DNA of 64,000 nt from Capitulum mitella. Lineage: Eukaryota; Arthropoda; Thecostraca; Pollicipedomorpha; Pollicipedidae. The translations under genes were made by a program, and so were the position numbers. Positions within the stretch are counted from its first letter, which is position 1; the number at the start of each line of letters is the position of its first letter. The stretch spans positions 22,013,398 through 22,077,397 of the forward strand of contig CP099841.1 of NCBI GenBank assembly GCA_030062745.1, in the 5' to 3' direction. The notes under the pieces were generated by a model. It saw only the letters and a program-made list of their open reading frames with translations. It was not told the origin of the DNA and did no database searches. Of the stretch, positions 35,376 to 47,493 are shown piece by piece.

Positions 35376-35960
35376 CTGACCCAGGCTCGGCCAGCAGCGG
35401 GCCGGCCAGCAGGAGGAGGCCGAGCAGCGGCGGCGCCCGCGGCGTCGCCATCTCCCGGCGGCGGCGCTCAGCCGGCCAGGCCGACCATGCTAAATGTTTG
35501 CTGCGACACGCCGCGCCCGCCCGCCTGCCGGCGACGTCTGGAATGGAGGCGGGGCATTAGGCCGGACGGCGCGATGGAGCGAACGCGGCCGGATTGAGCC
35601 GCGCCGTTTTCAATCAGCCGGCGCGGCCTCTTTGAAGCGGCGCGCGGCGGCCGGCCGGCGCCGGGCGCCGCTGGCGGCTGCTTTGTCCCGCAAATGGCGG
35701 GAAGAGCCGCTTTGTCTCCCGGCGGCTTTGTGCGGACGCGTCGTCCCGCTGACTGATCAGGCGAGTATCGGCAGGCGGCGGCCGGGAGTCGACGGCCCGG
35801 CCCGGCCGGCCGCCGCGGCCCAGTCTAATCAGCGGCGTAGGAGAGGCGAGAGTGGCGCCAGATGGGCGTCGCCCGCCGCTCCACGGCGATAACTCACCAC
35901 ACACGGAAAGGTCGGAACGCGAATTTCGTCGGCGCCGAGACAGCCGCGGCGGTGCGGCGT
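35330..35960 (-). promoter_or_regulatory. CpG-rich promoter-proximal island of the Dpr-like gene
   Basis: About 630 bp of dense CpG enclosing the signal-peptide exon and extending 500 bp upstream of its ATG on the minus strand. A TCAGTC initiator-like word occurs on the minus strand at about 35757-35750. I found no TATA box at a matching distance, which would fit a CpG-type promoter. The long open frames across the block are composition artefacts. Confidence 0.5.
35376..35451 (-). CDS. Dpr-like gene, exon 1: start codon and signal peptide
   Basis: Read on the minus strand, the ATG sits at 35451-35449 with a purine at -3 (GGGAG before the ATG). It opens a typical secretion signal: MATPRAP, then a leucine-rich core (LLGLLLLAGPLLA), then EPGS. 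Cleavage after LLA is the likely site. The exon ends TCAG followed by GTCAGT, a usable splice donor, leaving one base. Exon 2 begins with two bases before its first whole codon, so the join gives an intact Gly codon in frame. The exon lies inside the GC-rich block at 35330-35960, as expected for a first exon near a promoter. A second GTCAG five bases upstream could act as a competing donor but would break the frame. That this exon belongs to the downstream Ig exons is inferred from strand, phase and the need for a signal peptide; the intron would be 10.6 kb. Confidence 0.68.
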
Positions 35961-36680
35961 TCTTGGTAGGCTTTCCGTCGGGACGGAGGATGGGGAAACT
36001 CATCTGACAAAAATGTTTACATGGGAAATACGGCTCGTATTCTTCTTGGGCGTTTGCCGAGATGATGTGCAAGAGGCAAACATTAGACGTCCCCATCTAC
36101 TTTTCTTGACTTTACAAAGTGCTTCGTCATGGCATTGCAGTGGTGTGATATCATGGAGAAAATTGGCAATACCATTCACGGAATAAGGCCTTGGAATCTC
36201 GGTCTCGGTCTCTGGAATCTCGGCACGATAGTTTCAGGAGCTTTGTTGACGTGTGGAGATGTTAGCATTGCATGTTAACAGTCCCTAAAATGCGATTGGG
36301 TTTTTATGCCCAATACCCCTGCGCTGAGATGATACCGCTAGCGGGGGCCGGCACGTGCCGCATCCTGGGCATGGGAACACGAAAACGGCCGGTTTGCAGG
36401 ATTTACGAAATTTGTTACATATAAATTCAACCGTTAATTCTGACGCCTCGGCGGTACAGGAGGAGGTAGTTTCGTAGCCTAGTACATATGAAATTAATCA
36501 TTTCGCAGTGAGCGTTTGGTAGTCGTTAATGCGTGCCTTTTCCCGGAAATACGTCACTGCATGACGTGACATGCGCTTGTTCAATGATAAATGAAAATTG
36601 ATTTCACAGTAAAAGCATTTAGGTGGTATTGCAATAAATGCCTCTTTAAGAAGCTGGAATTAGTTCATCCTTCCTCTTAA

Positions 36681-37933
36681 CCCGGCACCGCCTAGCGTGT
36701 TTCTGTACCCGCGGCAGCCTGGGGGTGTCAAAAAGGGCACCCCTTCTTACCTCAGCATTTAACCGTCAGATCTGAACCGGCCTACCACCTATCGATAGCT
36801 CTGAATCTCATGATTTAAAAATGCTATGTTGGCCCTGGTCATGTGACTGATGACGCCACGGGTCAAATAAAACGCATAGCATCACGTAGGAAAAACTGAT
36901 CCCGGCTCGTACATCATATCATAGGCAATACTGGTCTTGGAGCCTTCGTTTGGGCATCAAACGAAAGGGCACGATCTTCTCTATAAGACGCATGCTAAAA
37001 CGTTAAAAAATGTCAGGTCAAGGTCAGCATAGGTCAAGTAAAACACTAGTCTTATTTTACAAACCAAAGATCGATACTTACTTGCAATCGTTTTGGTCCA
37101 CGTCACGAAAATTACAAAAGTGAAGCTTTCTGATGATCAGTTTTGCATGATATGCATTTAAGCCAGTCAAGGTCAGTCTATGTCAGGTCAGACAAGGTTG
37201 AAATACTCTTCCTGACAAAGAGCAATAACAACCCGCTGGGATTCTTAACTGCGTCAAGTTCAGAACTGAAATGGCATTTCATAATGATTAAATTTGCTCT
37301 GTCTGCTTTTTGTCGGGTCAAGGTCAGGCACGGTCAGGACAGATAGCCATTTTTCTTTTTTTGACTCGGAGCAACCTCTCTGCTGCTACTGAACGATCTT
37401 CCACGGAAAATTTAGTATTTCATCTCGTTTTGATATCTACCTATGACGTGACCTGTCAAGACCTCACGTTACATTTGGTGAAACTTGCTAAGAGTCGCAT
37501 GAAGATTTACTTGTCTGGCTTGAACGAGGGGAAGTTTAGCGATAACCACTTCTATCACCCACAATGCAAATCATCCAGTTGTAATCATGCATGTGACCCA
37601 GCATGATTTCTAATGTTGACGTGTGACAGTTTTATATCTTTTTGGGGACAGTTTCTTCCTGTGGGAATCCAAATAATTCACGCACTGGATTCGCGGATAT
37701 TATAAAAAATATGTTTGCGCCACCGTCCGAAGAGGCAAAAACATGCATGCAGGGGTTCACTTATGTCATCATATCTCCATGGCCTGAACCAGCACGGAGA
37801 CGGTGCTGATGTCGAGATATGTAAAATTGGTTGGCGAGCAGGTACTGTAAATTTGGTCGGGCGTGCTCTGACAGTTTAGGAGGTATTCACGGAAAACCGA
37901 GGGGTGTCCTTGACACCTCCAGACGGTGCCGTA
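36681..37933. mobile_element. TTAA-type non-autonomous transposon, second family
   Basis: Bounded by TTAA at 36677-36680 and 37934-37937. Inverted termini are CCCGGCACCGCCT (left) and the complement TACGGCACCGTCT (right), followed inward by GGGGGTGTCAAAAAGGGCAC / GGAGGTGTCAAGGACACCCC. The 1253-bp interior has clustered AGGTCA half-sites (for example near 37014-37040, 37168-37196 and 37313-37340) and no transposase. Near the right end GTTTAGGAGGTATT matches GTTTAGGAGGTATC of the element at 38939, so the two families are related. Confidence 0.8.
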
Positions 37934-38938
37934 TTAATTGGCCATAGCCTCATCTGTACATAAGTTCATATGGAACTGAGGGCATAACGAAATGAAATAT
38001 TGCCTTTCATGAGCGTCATGTTAAGGGCGTTCGAAATGATTAAATCTGCCTTCATTGGATAATGCGATTAATTTTGAAAAGCTTCTTGGTATTCCGCAGG
38101 GAATGATTTCTTGTCAAGGACCTTTCTAGTTTCTAGTGTTTGCTAAAAATATTTATGTTTTCAGTAATTTTCCTGATATGAAATCAGGCCACTTGTACAT
38201 AAACTACACTAAGTACCAATACACGTATCATTGAGAATATTGCAAAATGAGGGCCTCAGCCACAACCCTAATAAATGTTGAAGTTTCTAAACACGATAGG
38301 CTGTCTGTTTACTGCTGTTCAACTCGTGCAAAGAAAATAAATAGATGAATAACGAACATACATTTCGGGCAACTTATTCCCATTCCACCGACTATTACAC
38401 AGACCGGATTTCGCGTAGATGTCATTAAAGTATATTCATTCTTACGAAACAAATACACGCAAACTGATATATGCGGTAAATTGTAGAGTAAACATAATTC
38501 CACAAAAAAATGCGAAGCACTTTTCACTTATTCGGTGTTTCCAGCAAATGCAAGATGTGCTTCCTTCTTGCTTTTTTCCCCAAATAGCGTCAACTGTTAG
38601 GTAACTGGGCATCGAATCTGTAGAGTCAGTGGTATTCAGTGAAGACAGGTTTCGCTAATGCCGAGCGGTCATTTCGCGAATCAGCACACCAGTGCCGACA
38701 GAGTTTGAGCACACCTACAATATGAGCTCGCTCATGCCCAAAGACATCGAAATACTTGAATATCTTTTACGGTTGCTTGCGGGAAGCTCCAAACAAGAAA
38801 CAAAGACGGCCGACTTTAGAATATAAATGCAGAACCCACACTATTGAATCTGTTACGCTGGTAGGATTCGAGATGATATTCACTGGAATGATGGAAAATC
38901 GATTCGACTGGTATCTAACCCTGCAATGAATGGGATAT

Positions 38939-40142
38939 CTCGCCACTATCCGTTGAATGGGGGAGGACGTTTAACTCCCTTTGTCTGTCTCGAGAACCAA
39001 TTGGGCTAATTCAAGCACCAATCGGTAGCGCCGAATCTTGCAGTCCTGTAACATATATATTTTTTGCTTTTGGATCGCTGGTGACGTCACAGGTCAACTC
39101 AAACACGAAATGGTGACCATTTTCCCCAGGTTCGACCAGTTACAATGGAGAGCAGACCGCGACTGAAGCTTGCCTGGTAATATGTTCCTAGAATTTTAAT
39201 CTCATATTTTCATTGCAAGGCCCAAGATCATACAACGTTAATGTCACAGGTTGGGTCAAATTTGACTTCCTTAATAAGGTGTCATGGGATACATTTTTCC
39301 GGCCCATTTCACACGGAAATTAAAAAAAAAACGGTCTTAGAGAGCCATGAACAAACATAAAGAACTTAACTTGGCCCTACTTATTGCTCACATGCAACAC
39401 TGCAACATTTCGCAGTTTTAGATTCGGAGCATCACGAACACGCTAGTGACTTTCATCTGACATCCCTGGATGACCCGACAAGTCAGTTTGTCCCACATTG
39501 TACATTTCCATGGAACGTTCCAATATATGTTACCCATAATCTCCACATCGACCATTCAGAACGTCAAACAGACACCACCAGTGTACTCACTAGTCTGAAA
39601 TCTGCATAAACCACCAAGGGCCAAACTACGAAGAAATATCGCAATGTTGCAAGAAACTGCTGCGTAAGCTGTACGTGCCTTTTCTTGCAAGGAAATTAGG
39701 TAATCTATCTGGCGTGTCCAAAAACAATTTGTGTAGTTTATTTTCTACATTTCTCAGTGAAACCAAAAAATGAAAACACATATTTGATCTAAGATGACCT
39801 AACGTGAGGCCAGAGGAACTCCATATTGAACTATGGTCATGGTCTATTGAACTAAGGTCATGCCGATATGCAATGCAAGCCACAGTCACCATACATGGTA
39901 AAAGCACCGACAATGCAGCGTTAAAGTAAAACTGAACGTCAAATCGCAAAATAGGGTCGTTGTTATGACTTCATTAAGACGTGACCTAAAGTGACCTCGT
40001 TTCCAAACTTTGTCAATATGTGTACAAGTGATGTACAGAAAGGAACTGCAGGTTTCAGGGCACTGCGTTCACTTGTTTAGGAGGTATCTATGAAACGCGC
40101 ATGGGTGGGGCGTGTTTAACGCCCCCCTCCGTCAATAGCGAG
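38939..40142. mobile_element. TTAA-type non-autonomous transposon, decayed third family
   Basis: The right end is clear: CGTCAATAGCGAG before TTAA at 40143-40146. The left end, near 38939, reads CTCGCCACTATCCGTTGA, an imperfect inverted match; its TTAA is mutated. Inward are GGGGGAGGACGTTTAAC (left) and GTTTAACGCCCCCCTCC (right). Internal AGGTCA half-sites include ATCACTTGT... and GACCTAAAGTGACCTCG near 39980. No coding capacity. The left boundary is approximate. Confidence 0.65.
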
Positions 40143-40731
40143 TTAACTGCGCAATTCCACTGCACACTGAGAATTCCTTGATATGGTCTGCACTCGGAAA
40201 TTCGAACCTTGGACCGCGTGATCACAAAAAGGGCTCACCGACAGGCTCTGTAATATTTTACTCGACATGCCGTGTATGTTGCTAAGCTAAACACGGGCTA
40301 AATACTAGTGCGCGGTTCCGTGGAAAACAAATCAGGACTAGACAGCCAGTCACACCAACGGAAACTGAATGCAATGGGACAGTAGTTTTCCAGTTTTCCG
40401 AGTTGATGGTGGAGCGATGAGTTATTCCTCGTACTCGAAAATTGCCGACTGGGCCTGCATTGATCTGTGTGGAAAACGCTCTGTCAATGACGGCGCCAAA
40501 ATGTTCTAAGCATTTTGTGAGTGGATGACTCGCGTCAAGCAGACTACGTCAACAAAAGCCTACATCGCTGGAATGGACGTTCATCACGCAGCGTGTTCGA
40601 CAGAAGGCAAAATATGTGCACGATTGCTCAAACCGAAATGCAGGCGTGGATGCAAGATGTAAACTGTTGAGAATTCTCAGCAGAATAATTATCAGTTGCG
40701 TCGCCTGGATTTTTTTCGGGGGCAGGGGGTG

Positions 40732-41043
40732 CTAGAGAATGAGGGTAGCCACCAACACTAAGAGAGCCACTTGAACATTGCGGGGTCCAATGGATAGAAC
40801 ATTAGGGGGTACTTGGTAAGCACTTGGTTTCTTTTCCATAAAACCAAGCTTTCTATAAAAATGCTGGTCTGAATTGTCGATATTTGCTGCTGTGGCCACT
40901 GGAGCCCCATTAACGGAAGAGCTCCCACTTTTTCTGTATCCGAATGCCCAACCAGCCTGCAAAGCGCCAATTACCAATCCTGGATGGTAATGGAAATGTG
41001 GCATCGAGGTCACGTTAAAAAAATCGTTATCTTCAAAATACAT
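40732..41043 (-). CDS. Unrecognised small open frame with GNAT-like motif
   Basis: A 103-codon minus-strand frame from ATG at 41043 to TAG. It contains HPGLVIGALQAGWAFGYRK, then VNGAPVATAANIDNSDQHFY and RKLGF. FYRKLGF is the kind of motif found near the C-terminus of GNAT acetyltransferases, and the frame ends in a hydrophobic run (VALLVLVATLIL). No acetyl-CoA binding loop is visible, so it would be only the C-terminal part of such a protein: a last exon, a pseudogene fragment, or coincidence. No adjoining exon was found. Treat as a candidate only. Confidence 0.25.
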   Translation of the reverse strand: MYFEDNDFFNVTSMPHFHYHPGLVIGALQAGWAFGYRKSGSSSVNGAPVATAANIDNSDQHFYRKLGFMEKKPSAYQVPPNVLSIGPRNVQVALLVLVATLIL

Positions 41044-41499
41044 AACAGCCTATAAAACAAGTTTTTCCAAGACCGGAGAATAAATGAATTTAAATAAAAA
41101 AAATCCGCGTGTCAAACAGACACGAATTAATTTAAATATTCATATGAGGAATCGTATCGGGACAGACTTCCCGAGAACATATTTCCGAATTTCCTGAATG
41201 TGAAGACGGCAGATATGCCAGATTTTGCTCTATCCGTTTCGGTGTGAGGAGAAAAATTAAGGCACATCACAAAGCGACACTGTTCATGGCCTCGTCATTC
41301 GCTAGAACGAGTCCCACTTTCCTTCCATTTCTCATTTGACCATGCCCTCTTTCCGTCGGAGAGCGGACGGCAGCCCGCAAGTTTACTATGAAATACATGT
41401 GTCGGCTCTCTGTTTTCACAGAAAAAACTGGGTAAAGGAGTGGATCTGGATTGAACATAACAGACTTTTATTCAACTCGGCCGTGCTTCTACCCTCTGG

Positions 41500-41840
41500 T
41501 ATGCGTCCGTCTACGCACGAGTCCTGCCCCATGTCCGCCCCCCGCTGCGCGCCACCGTCCGGTCTTTTTGGCCGGCCGAACGACCCGGTCCATCGGTCAT
41601 GACCCCTCCCCGTCCAGCGCGACAAACACCGCCTGGGGCCGGCGCGCGCTAGCACAAATACCGCCCGGATAATTAAGAGCTGGCGGGCCGGGCAGCGGCG
41701 GCCGGCGACTGGGTAAGCACGGGCGGTCCCTGGAGGCTGGGAGCTGGACGGCGGCGACCGATACAGCCGAACAGAGGCGCGACCCTCGGCGGCGAAGCTG
41801 GCCACGCATCCTGAGACTACGCCGGGGAGGTGCAAGTGCA
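41500..41840. other. GC-rich islet
   Basis: CpG-rich block with GGATAATTAAGAGC embedded in GC-rich sequence, giving long but unconvincing frames on both strands. Candidate regulatory islet. Confidence 0.3.
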
Positions 41841-41899
41841 AAGAAATCGCAAGCCGGGGACACATCCGGAATTCTCCTCTTCCAAACGTGCGAACTGGC

Positions 41900-43530
41900 A
41901 CCGCCGCGTTTGGTCTGCAGAAGAGGGTGGGCTAAAACATTTTCCGAGGATATTGATCCATGCCGTAAGGCTTTCGCACCCACTGACCTACCAGCTTCTT
42001 ACCAGTGATATTGCGAGGAAAGAGGATGCATGCATGAAACTGCAAAAGTTTTAGCCAACTTCTTTTTACGTCTCAACAAGTTGGAGCACCATTAACATCA
42101 TATGAACAGTGTAAAGCATGGCAAATGAGCCTGCCGTGGCCGTATGACTGTCTAGCAACATATTGCACGCGAGAGGCTGGACGAACGTAGAAAACATAGA
42201 ATGAGGACTGAGGAAAATTTGACTACTAGTTACCTTCAAGATAATATATGCTAGATCTATATATGTACATGTATGTATATATACAATAAATCACAGCAGT
42301 CAGGATGAGATTAGTCGTAGACCGCGTACGTCTTATTTCGACAAGCATAACAAATCAAAACGGGCGTAACGGCCAGCCGCCACTTTCCCAAGCAGGCTTC
42401 TAAATTAACACCTGTTTGGCGTTAAATCATTCCGTTTCAGCTGTATCGAAGGATAATTACATCTCTAAGGTTCCTTTGTCTTCCAGTTGCGTCATCTGGT
42501 ACGTATTCTTTTTTGTGCACGCAATTATTCTGGGTGGTGTTATCGCCCATTTGACGACTTTTACAATGTTTTTAATCGTTCAGTAATGACAACGAACATT
42601 ATCGTGGGAGCGCATTGGGTTTTATCTGGCAATTGCTGCGGTACAAAATACTGACATGGATCGTTAAACTTCGGTTCTATGACAACGCGGAATATGGCAA
42701 AAGGGCTAAAAACGGCTTAAAAGCATGCTCCCAAGTTTCAATACAAACACAGCAAGCATTGTTCGTCATACGATCCGCACGGTGTCCTGCTGTGTTGGTG
42801 TTTTTTGTCAAGGTGGTATGTCCGACGCGCACAAGAAATGTAAGATTAAAGGACGATGATGATAAGACGATACATTTGATTTGCCTTCCACAGCCACCAA
42901 GGAATACTCCTGTTCATTCTATAAAGATTGTGTTTTTCTACCTTGAATGGTCATGCCCCTATTTACGACTGTCACCATGACTCAGGCACCCAATAATAAA
43001 TAAGGCAATGCCGCTTGCTTTACTTATTAACAGTAGCGAATGCGTACATGAAAGCATACTTGCTGTAGCCATCAGCAAATGCCTGATCATCGTCAACTGG
43101 GCAATGCACCACGCAACAAAGATCCCTTCAGGCATTTTCATTAATAGATCCAGTTGGGTTTTGTTTCTTACTGGTGTGTCTCTGTGCGCATGTATCTGTG
43201 TGCTAGTCTCACTTTTTACTTGACGTGAGGGAAAAAGGGAAGGGCATGGAGCGTGGTGCCCATACCAATTGCGGATAACTTTAACATGAACTCTGGCATG
43301 GTATGGAACATAATTATCCAGAAATGTTCCTTATCCAACCCACTTAAAAACAAAATGTTCCTACTCTGAGAGGTCTTGGTGCTATGATTCTTCAACCAAA
43401 AACATAATTCAAACGTAATCCCTCACCTGTAAATGCCACGACTGCCCCACTATCTCTCAATTGCTTTTTACGGAACAGGTAAATAAGCTACTTGACCTGT
43501 AGTGAAGTTTAGATGAGTTCAGAGGAACTG
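41900..43530. other. Plain intergenic sequence
   Basis: AT-leaning sequence with a short TA-rich patch at 42250-42290. I see no gene, repeat or RNA here. Confidence 0.5.
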
Positions 43531-43539
43531 ATTTTTGAC

Positions 43540-43900
43540 CGGCCGTTTCTGGGAGATCGCAGGAAAGCGGGCGACAGATCCAACCAGCCAAACGTCCAGG
43601 ACTCGCATCGCTGCCGCGTGGATAAATCTAAAACCTGACGTCCTGGTGTGGCAGACAATTTCCGTCTCCGCGGTGGTCGCTGGTCCCGCCTCTCCCTCTC
43701 CCCCCCCCCCTTCTCACGTCCACGTGCGATCGATGGGCATTACTCAGTTATGCCCTTTGAGGGCGGACTGAGTAGCTGGCAGATAAATGGGTCCACCCGA
43801 CAGCGGCTACTTTAGTTCTGACGCCGACGGGCTGGCGGCGGCGGCGACGGTCAGCCGGGTCGCAGTACGGACCCACCTCTGACGTTCGGCGATCGGTCGC
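43540..43900. other. GC-rich islet
   Basis: CpG-rich patch with a poly-C run (about 43700-43710) and GGCGGCGGCGGCGACGG near 43832. No coding evidence. Confidence 0.3.
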
Positions 43901-44242
43901 ACTCGGCGCAGCACGTTAAATAACGGTGCCTTCGAATCCGAACCGCAATGCATTATTCACGAAGCCATAAATGTTGAAAAGTCCGAATTGCCTGTTAAGT
44001 GTTTCTCCACGCCGCCCGCTTAAGCTCGTTTGTCATCTATAGTAAATGACATGCGTAGCAATGTATCTGAGATTCACAACAGGAGTTAAATCTGGGTCTG
44101 CAATTCAAATTCGAAACGCATTTGCATTGCGCGCAACAAAAACGTCAAATATAAAAATAAGGATGATCTTTATAGCGATGAGTGTGAATGATATGACTTA
44201 TATTTAAACACGACTATATAATCTGTTTTGCTGAAATCTTAA

Positions 44243-45733
44243 CCCTCGCCAAGCTCGAGGGATTTATAAGAACCCTCTCCGCTTTTTTTAGGATGGCCAG
44301 AAAACGAACAGATGCCGAGGCATAAAACTTTTTTTTGCCTTTTTGTACATTCTTTTAACATATTTTGGAAATTTCTTAACCTGAAGTCACTTTAGGTCAC
44401 TGACCCATGACAAGTCAACTAAGGCCATGTTCCAAAAAACTTAAGTATCACAGCGTTGTGTGAACTTTATTGATTAATTCGAAAACTTGCTACATTGACA
44501 GGTCATGCTAGATGGAGCAATTCTGCCATCTTGAATTGTTCGAAAATGCCAATGTCAGTCCTTTTGGACTGTCCGTGACCTTACGTCAGCTAATTCTTCG
44601 GCGTTTTTTACGCGATCAGTTGATAATTTAGATCAAGGTCCGTGCGTATGAACTTGGGATATGCGCTTTGGTGCTTCTCAGATCTTCTGTACATGTCAAT
44701 TTATTTTTTGTCGTGTGACCTGGGGTAGGATCACATATTATACTGCATGTCCAGGCCCAAGGCCAAATAAACGCATCGGTTCACAGTTCTTGATTGTTTA
44801 TCCGTAGTCATGCGTGCTTTAGAAGCACTGATATATAGTGGAAACTTGCTTTCCTAGGATTCACCTAGGCTCATTTGGCCTAGGTTGACCTGATGTGGCA
44901 TTAAAAAAGCTGATTGTTTTCAATGCGTACACACTTTGCATGACCATCAATGATGAGAACCACACACGTGATAACTTTCTTTCAAGTTTTTTCTATCCAA
45001 GTCCTCATATTTTTTGTTGCCAAACAAAAAACTCTGGTCGTTGTTAAAAAAACAAATAAATAATAATAAATTATAAATAATTAAAATAATCCAATCAAAT
45101 ATTGACAGTTATACGCAAAAAAATTAGATCATGGGTTCCATGATTTAAAATGGATATTGTATGAACTTTTGTAAAATTTTATGCTGCATCGTGTCTGATC
45201 AATGACAGTGCGGCAGATGATACGACAGACATCAGAAACTCTCGACTTTAAACCTTCCAAAATTTTGACCTAGGCTGACCTTGTGTAACCTTAATAAAAT
45301 GGTTGCAGACTTGATATGCATCCTAAACACATCTGCCGCATGAACTAGCCCAAACACAGCTTGACTTGTGAGAAAAACGCGGCTCCTCGACAAAAAGACA
45401 AAATTTTATCTTCACTTTCAGTTTCCCGTGAAATGGCCAAATATGATCTTGGGTGCTCATGCGTAAATCAGGCATTCTTGTTACGTCTAACCTCTTTGGA
45501 GCAACGCAAACGACTCGACTGTCGTGGTTTCCTGTCAAAAACGCCCACAGGTGATTTGGCCTAGGATGACCTCTGATCACCTGCAAGACCTGATTGGACT
45601 GTTTCTGTGTGTTTTCTTGTAATTTTGTGAAGGCTTTTCCAACAGCGTTTTTTCTGTGTAACTTATAAAGGGGTTCTCATGACCCCCCTCTCCAGCCCAA
45701 CGAAGGTGGATCCAGAGGCCGACCCGGTGAGGG
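44243..45733. mobile_element. TTAA-type non-autonomous transposon, fourth variant
   Basis: Left end CCCTCGCCAAGCTCGAGG follows TTAA at 44239-44242; right end CCGGTGAGGG precedes TTAT (decayed TTAA) at 45734-45737. Inverted termini CCCTCGCC / CCCTCACC are followed by TTTATAAGAACCCTCTCC and the complementary arrangement AACTTATAAAGGGGTTCTC. The interior is dense in AGGTCA half-sites (44390-44410, 44490-44505, 44880-44895, 45270-45285, 45555-45575). A core at 44512-44560 matches the repeat at 6130-6195. No transposase frame. Confidence 0.7.
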
Positions 45734-45904
45734 TTATCGGAACAATTTGCTGGCAACACGCAATAGCATAATGTGACAATAAACATCTCCGAGTCATCAT
45801 TGCTATCAAGCAAACATTGTTGCATGTCTACTGATGAAATACAAATGGACATTATAAAGTCATGGATTTTGGACATGGTGACATCTGCCTGCTATTAATC
45901 TTCG

Positions 45905-46100
45905 TTACTGCAAAATGTTTTTTTTGTAAAAATTGGCAGATGAAACTACAAAAACTCAACGTTTCGTCGCTGAGCCGTCTTCAGAAACGGTTTGTCTAAG
46001 TAACGTACCAATGACTTTAAAATCGCGTTCTGGTAAAATAAAGTGAGTCAAATAACATACCACAGTATGAATATCTGTGCGCACGGCCACCGTCCGCCAT
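45905..46100 (-). mobile_element. Possible Penelope-like element terminal fragment
   Basis: On the minus strand, CTGAAGACGGCTCAGCGACG followed by GAAACGTTGAG resembles the CTGANGA ... GAAAC hammerhead-type motif found at ends of Penelope-like retroelements; it is followed by TTTTTGTAGTTTCATCTGCC. The stem between the two conserved blocks pairs poorly and no reverse transcriptase remnant is visible. A TA microsatellite lies just beyond it. Confidence 0.35.
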
Positions 46101-46109
46101 TGTTTATTG

Positions 46110-46153
<44 letters not shown>
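46110..46153. repeat. TA microsatellite
   Basis: About 22 uninterrupted TA units. Confidence 0.97.
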
Positions 46154-46156
<3 letters not shown>

Positions 46157-46569
46157 TAAGATCAGTTGGAACCGCCGAGATGTCGGCTGGCCTGTGCACA
46201 AAGGGGGTTCCGTTATCGCGCAACGGTAGCATGGAATCATCTCCCCGTCACCATCACTATGCGTCCGTCATTGTCATTTTTTAAGAGTGTTGTTAGTAAC
46301 CTAGCGGCTCGAAACGAGCAGTAGCATCGCCATCGCTTATGCATTCCGTTTTTAACTTCATCTTTTATCGTCGGTTGCCGCCTAGGTAGCTTGCAGTGTT
46401 TTTTCGGTGTTTTATCAGTGTTTTATTTGATTTATCTTGTTTGTATCGATGTCTTGTAGCTTGCAGTGTATTATCGGTGATTTGTATGTTAACGACGCAA
46501 ATCCGTAATAGCCATTCAGTGGATAGATTTTACATCCAGCACATGCATGCATACATACAAATAGCACTT

Positions 46570-46682
46570 GACCACCGTCCATCGCCGCTCGAGCTGATAC
46601 CACACCACCATCCATTGCTGCGCCAGCTGATACCAGACCGCCGTCCGCCGCTGCTTCAGATGACACCAGACCACTATGGTGG
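46570..46682. repeat. 33-bp minisatellite, left block
   Basis: Three and a part units of ACCACCGTCC(A/G)CCGCTGCT followed by CCAGCTGACACCAG, read on the plus strand. The same repeat in the same direction occurs at 49300-49437 and 49750-49800. It borders the left arm of the large inverted repeat. Confidence 0.85.
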
Positions 46683-47493
46683 CGCATTTTTGAATTTTCT
46701 TTGGAATGTCGTAGCTGGACAAAACTTTTCCCATGATTTGGCTCATTGGAAAATAGCGATTTTAAGCAAAACTGGACGATATTTAGGGGTCGCGCATGAA
46801 CCTTGAAAATGCTAGTGCTTGGTCAAATTGGGCCAATTAGGAACTTCTTACTGAACTGAGATAATTAATCATGAAGCCACATGTTATGAATCCTCTCAGT
46901 GAAAAAGTTGTCTCATGTACTTATCAAGTTCTTAGGATACGTGGTTTAGAAGTTATGTCTACCAACCTGTATTTGACTGATGCACAACCTGTATCTGGCC
47001 TAGTGCCCGAAAAACAAGCATATCAGCTCTAGAAGCGACCAGCAGGTGGCATGCTGTTGCCATTGCAACAAGAGCGCTGAGTATCTATTTATAGGAATTA
47101 TTTGTGAGGCGTGCCGGTATCGTACCCCTGAGCTGCACGCGCCTCTGTGCGTCACGAGCGACTTGTGTTACAGGTGCCGGCGGCGGCGGAGGCGTTGATC
47201 GGCCGGAAAGTTTGCGTGAGGCTCGGGAAGACCGGTGGAGACTGTTAGACTTCAGAGTAATAATGGGTAGGAGGGGGTAGCGCGAGGTGTGCCCCCCCCC
47301 CCTCCCATTCCCCCGGAGCTGACTGCTTGTCCGGCGGCAACGGCCCGCGTCATCAGTTTTTTACTCGCATCAGTCGGGTTTTGCGATCTGTTCGTGTGCA
47401 ATGGGGTCTGTATGAGTCTATGGAACTGGTAAGGCGATTGTTCATTGCCTGATAAGCGTAGCGTTTGCAAGGGATAAACCGACAACAATAAGA

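Noticed and set aside
35750-35757. Initiator-like TCAGTC upstream of exon 1
   Set aside because: A six-base word alone is weak, with no TATA box or downstream promoter element at the right distance; mentioned only within the promoter island.
33507-43831. Shared 16-mer TTCTGACGCCGACGGG at 33507 and 43816
   Set aside because: One such match is about what chance allows in 64 kb, and the flanks differ.
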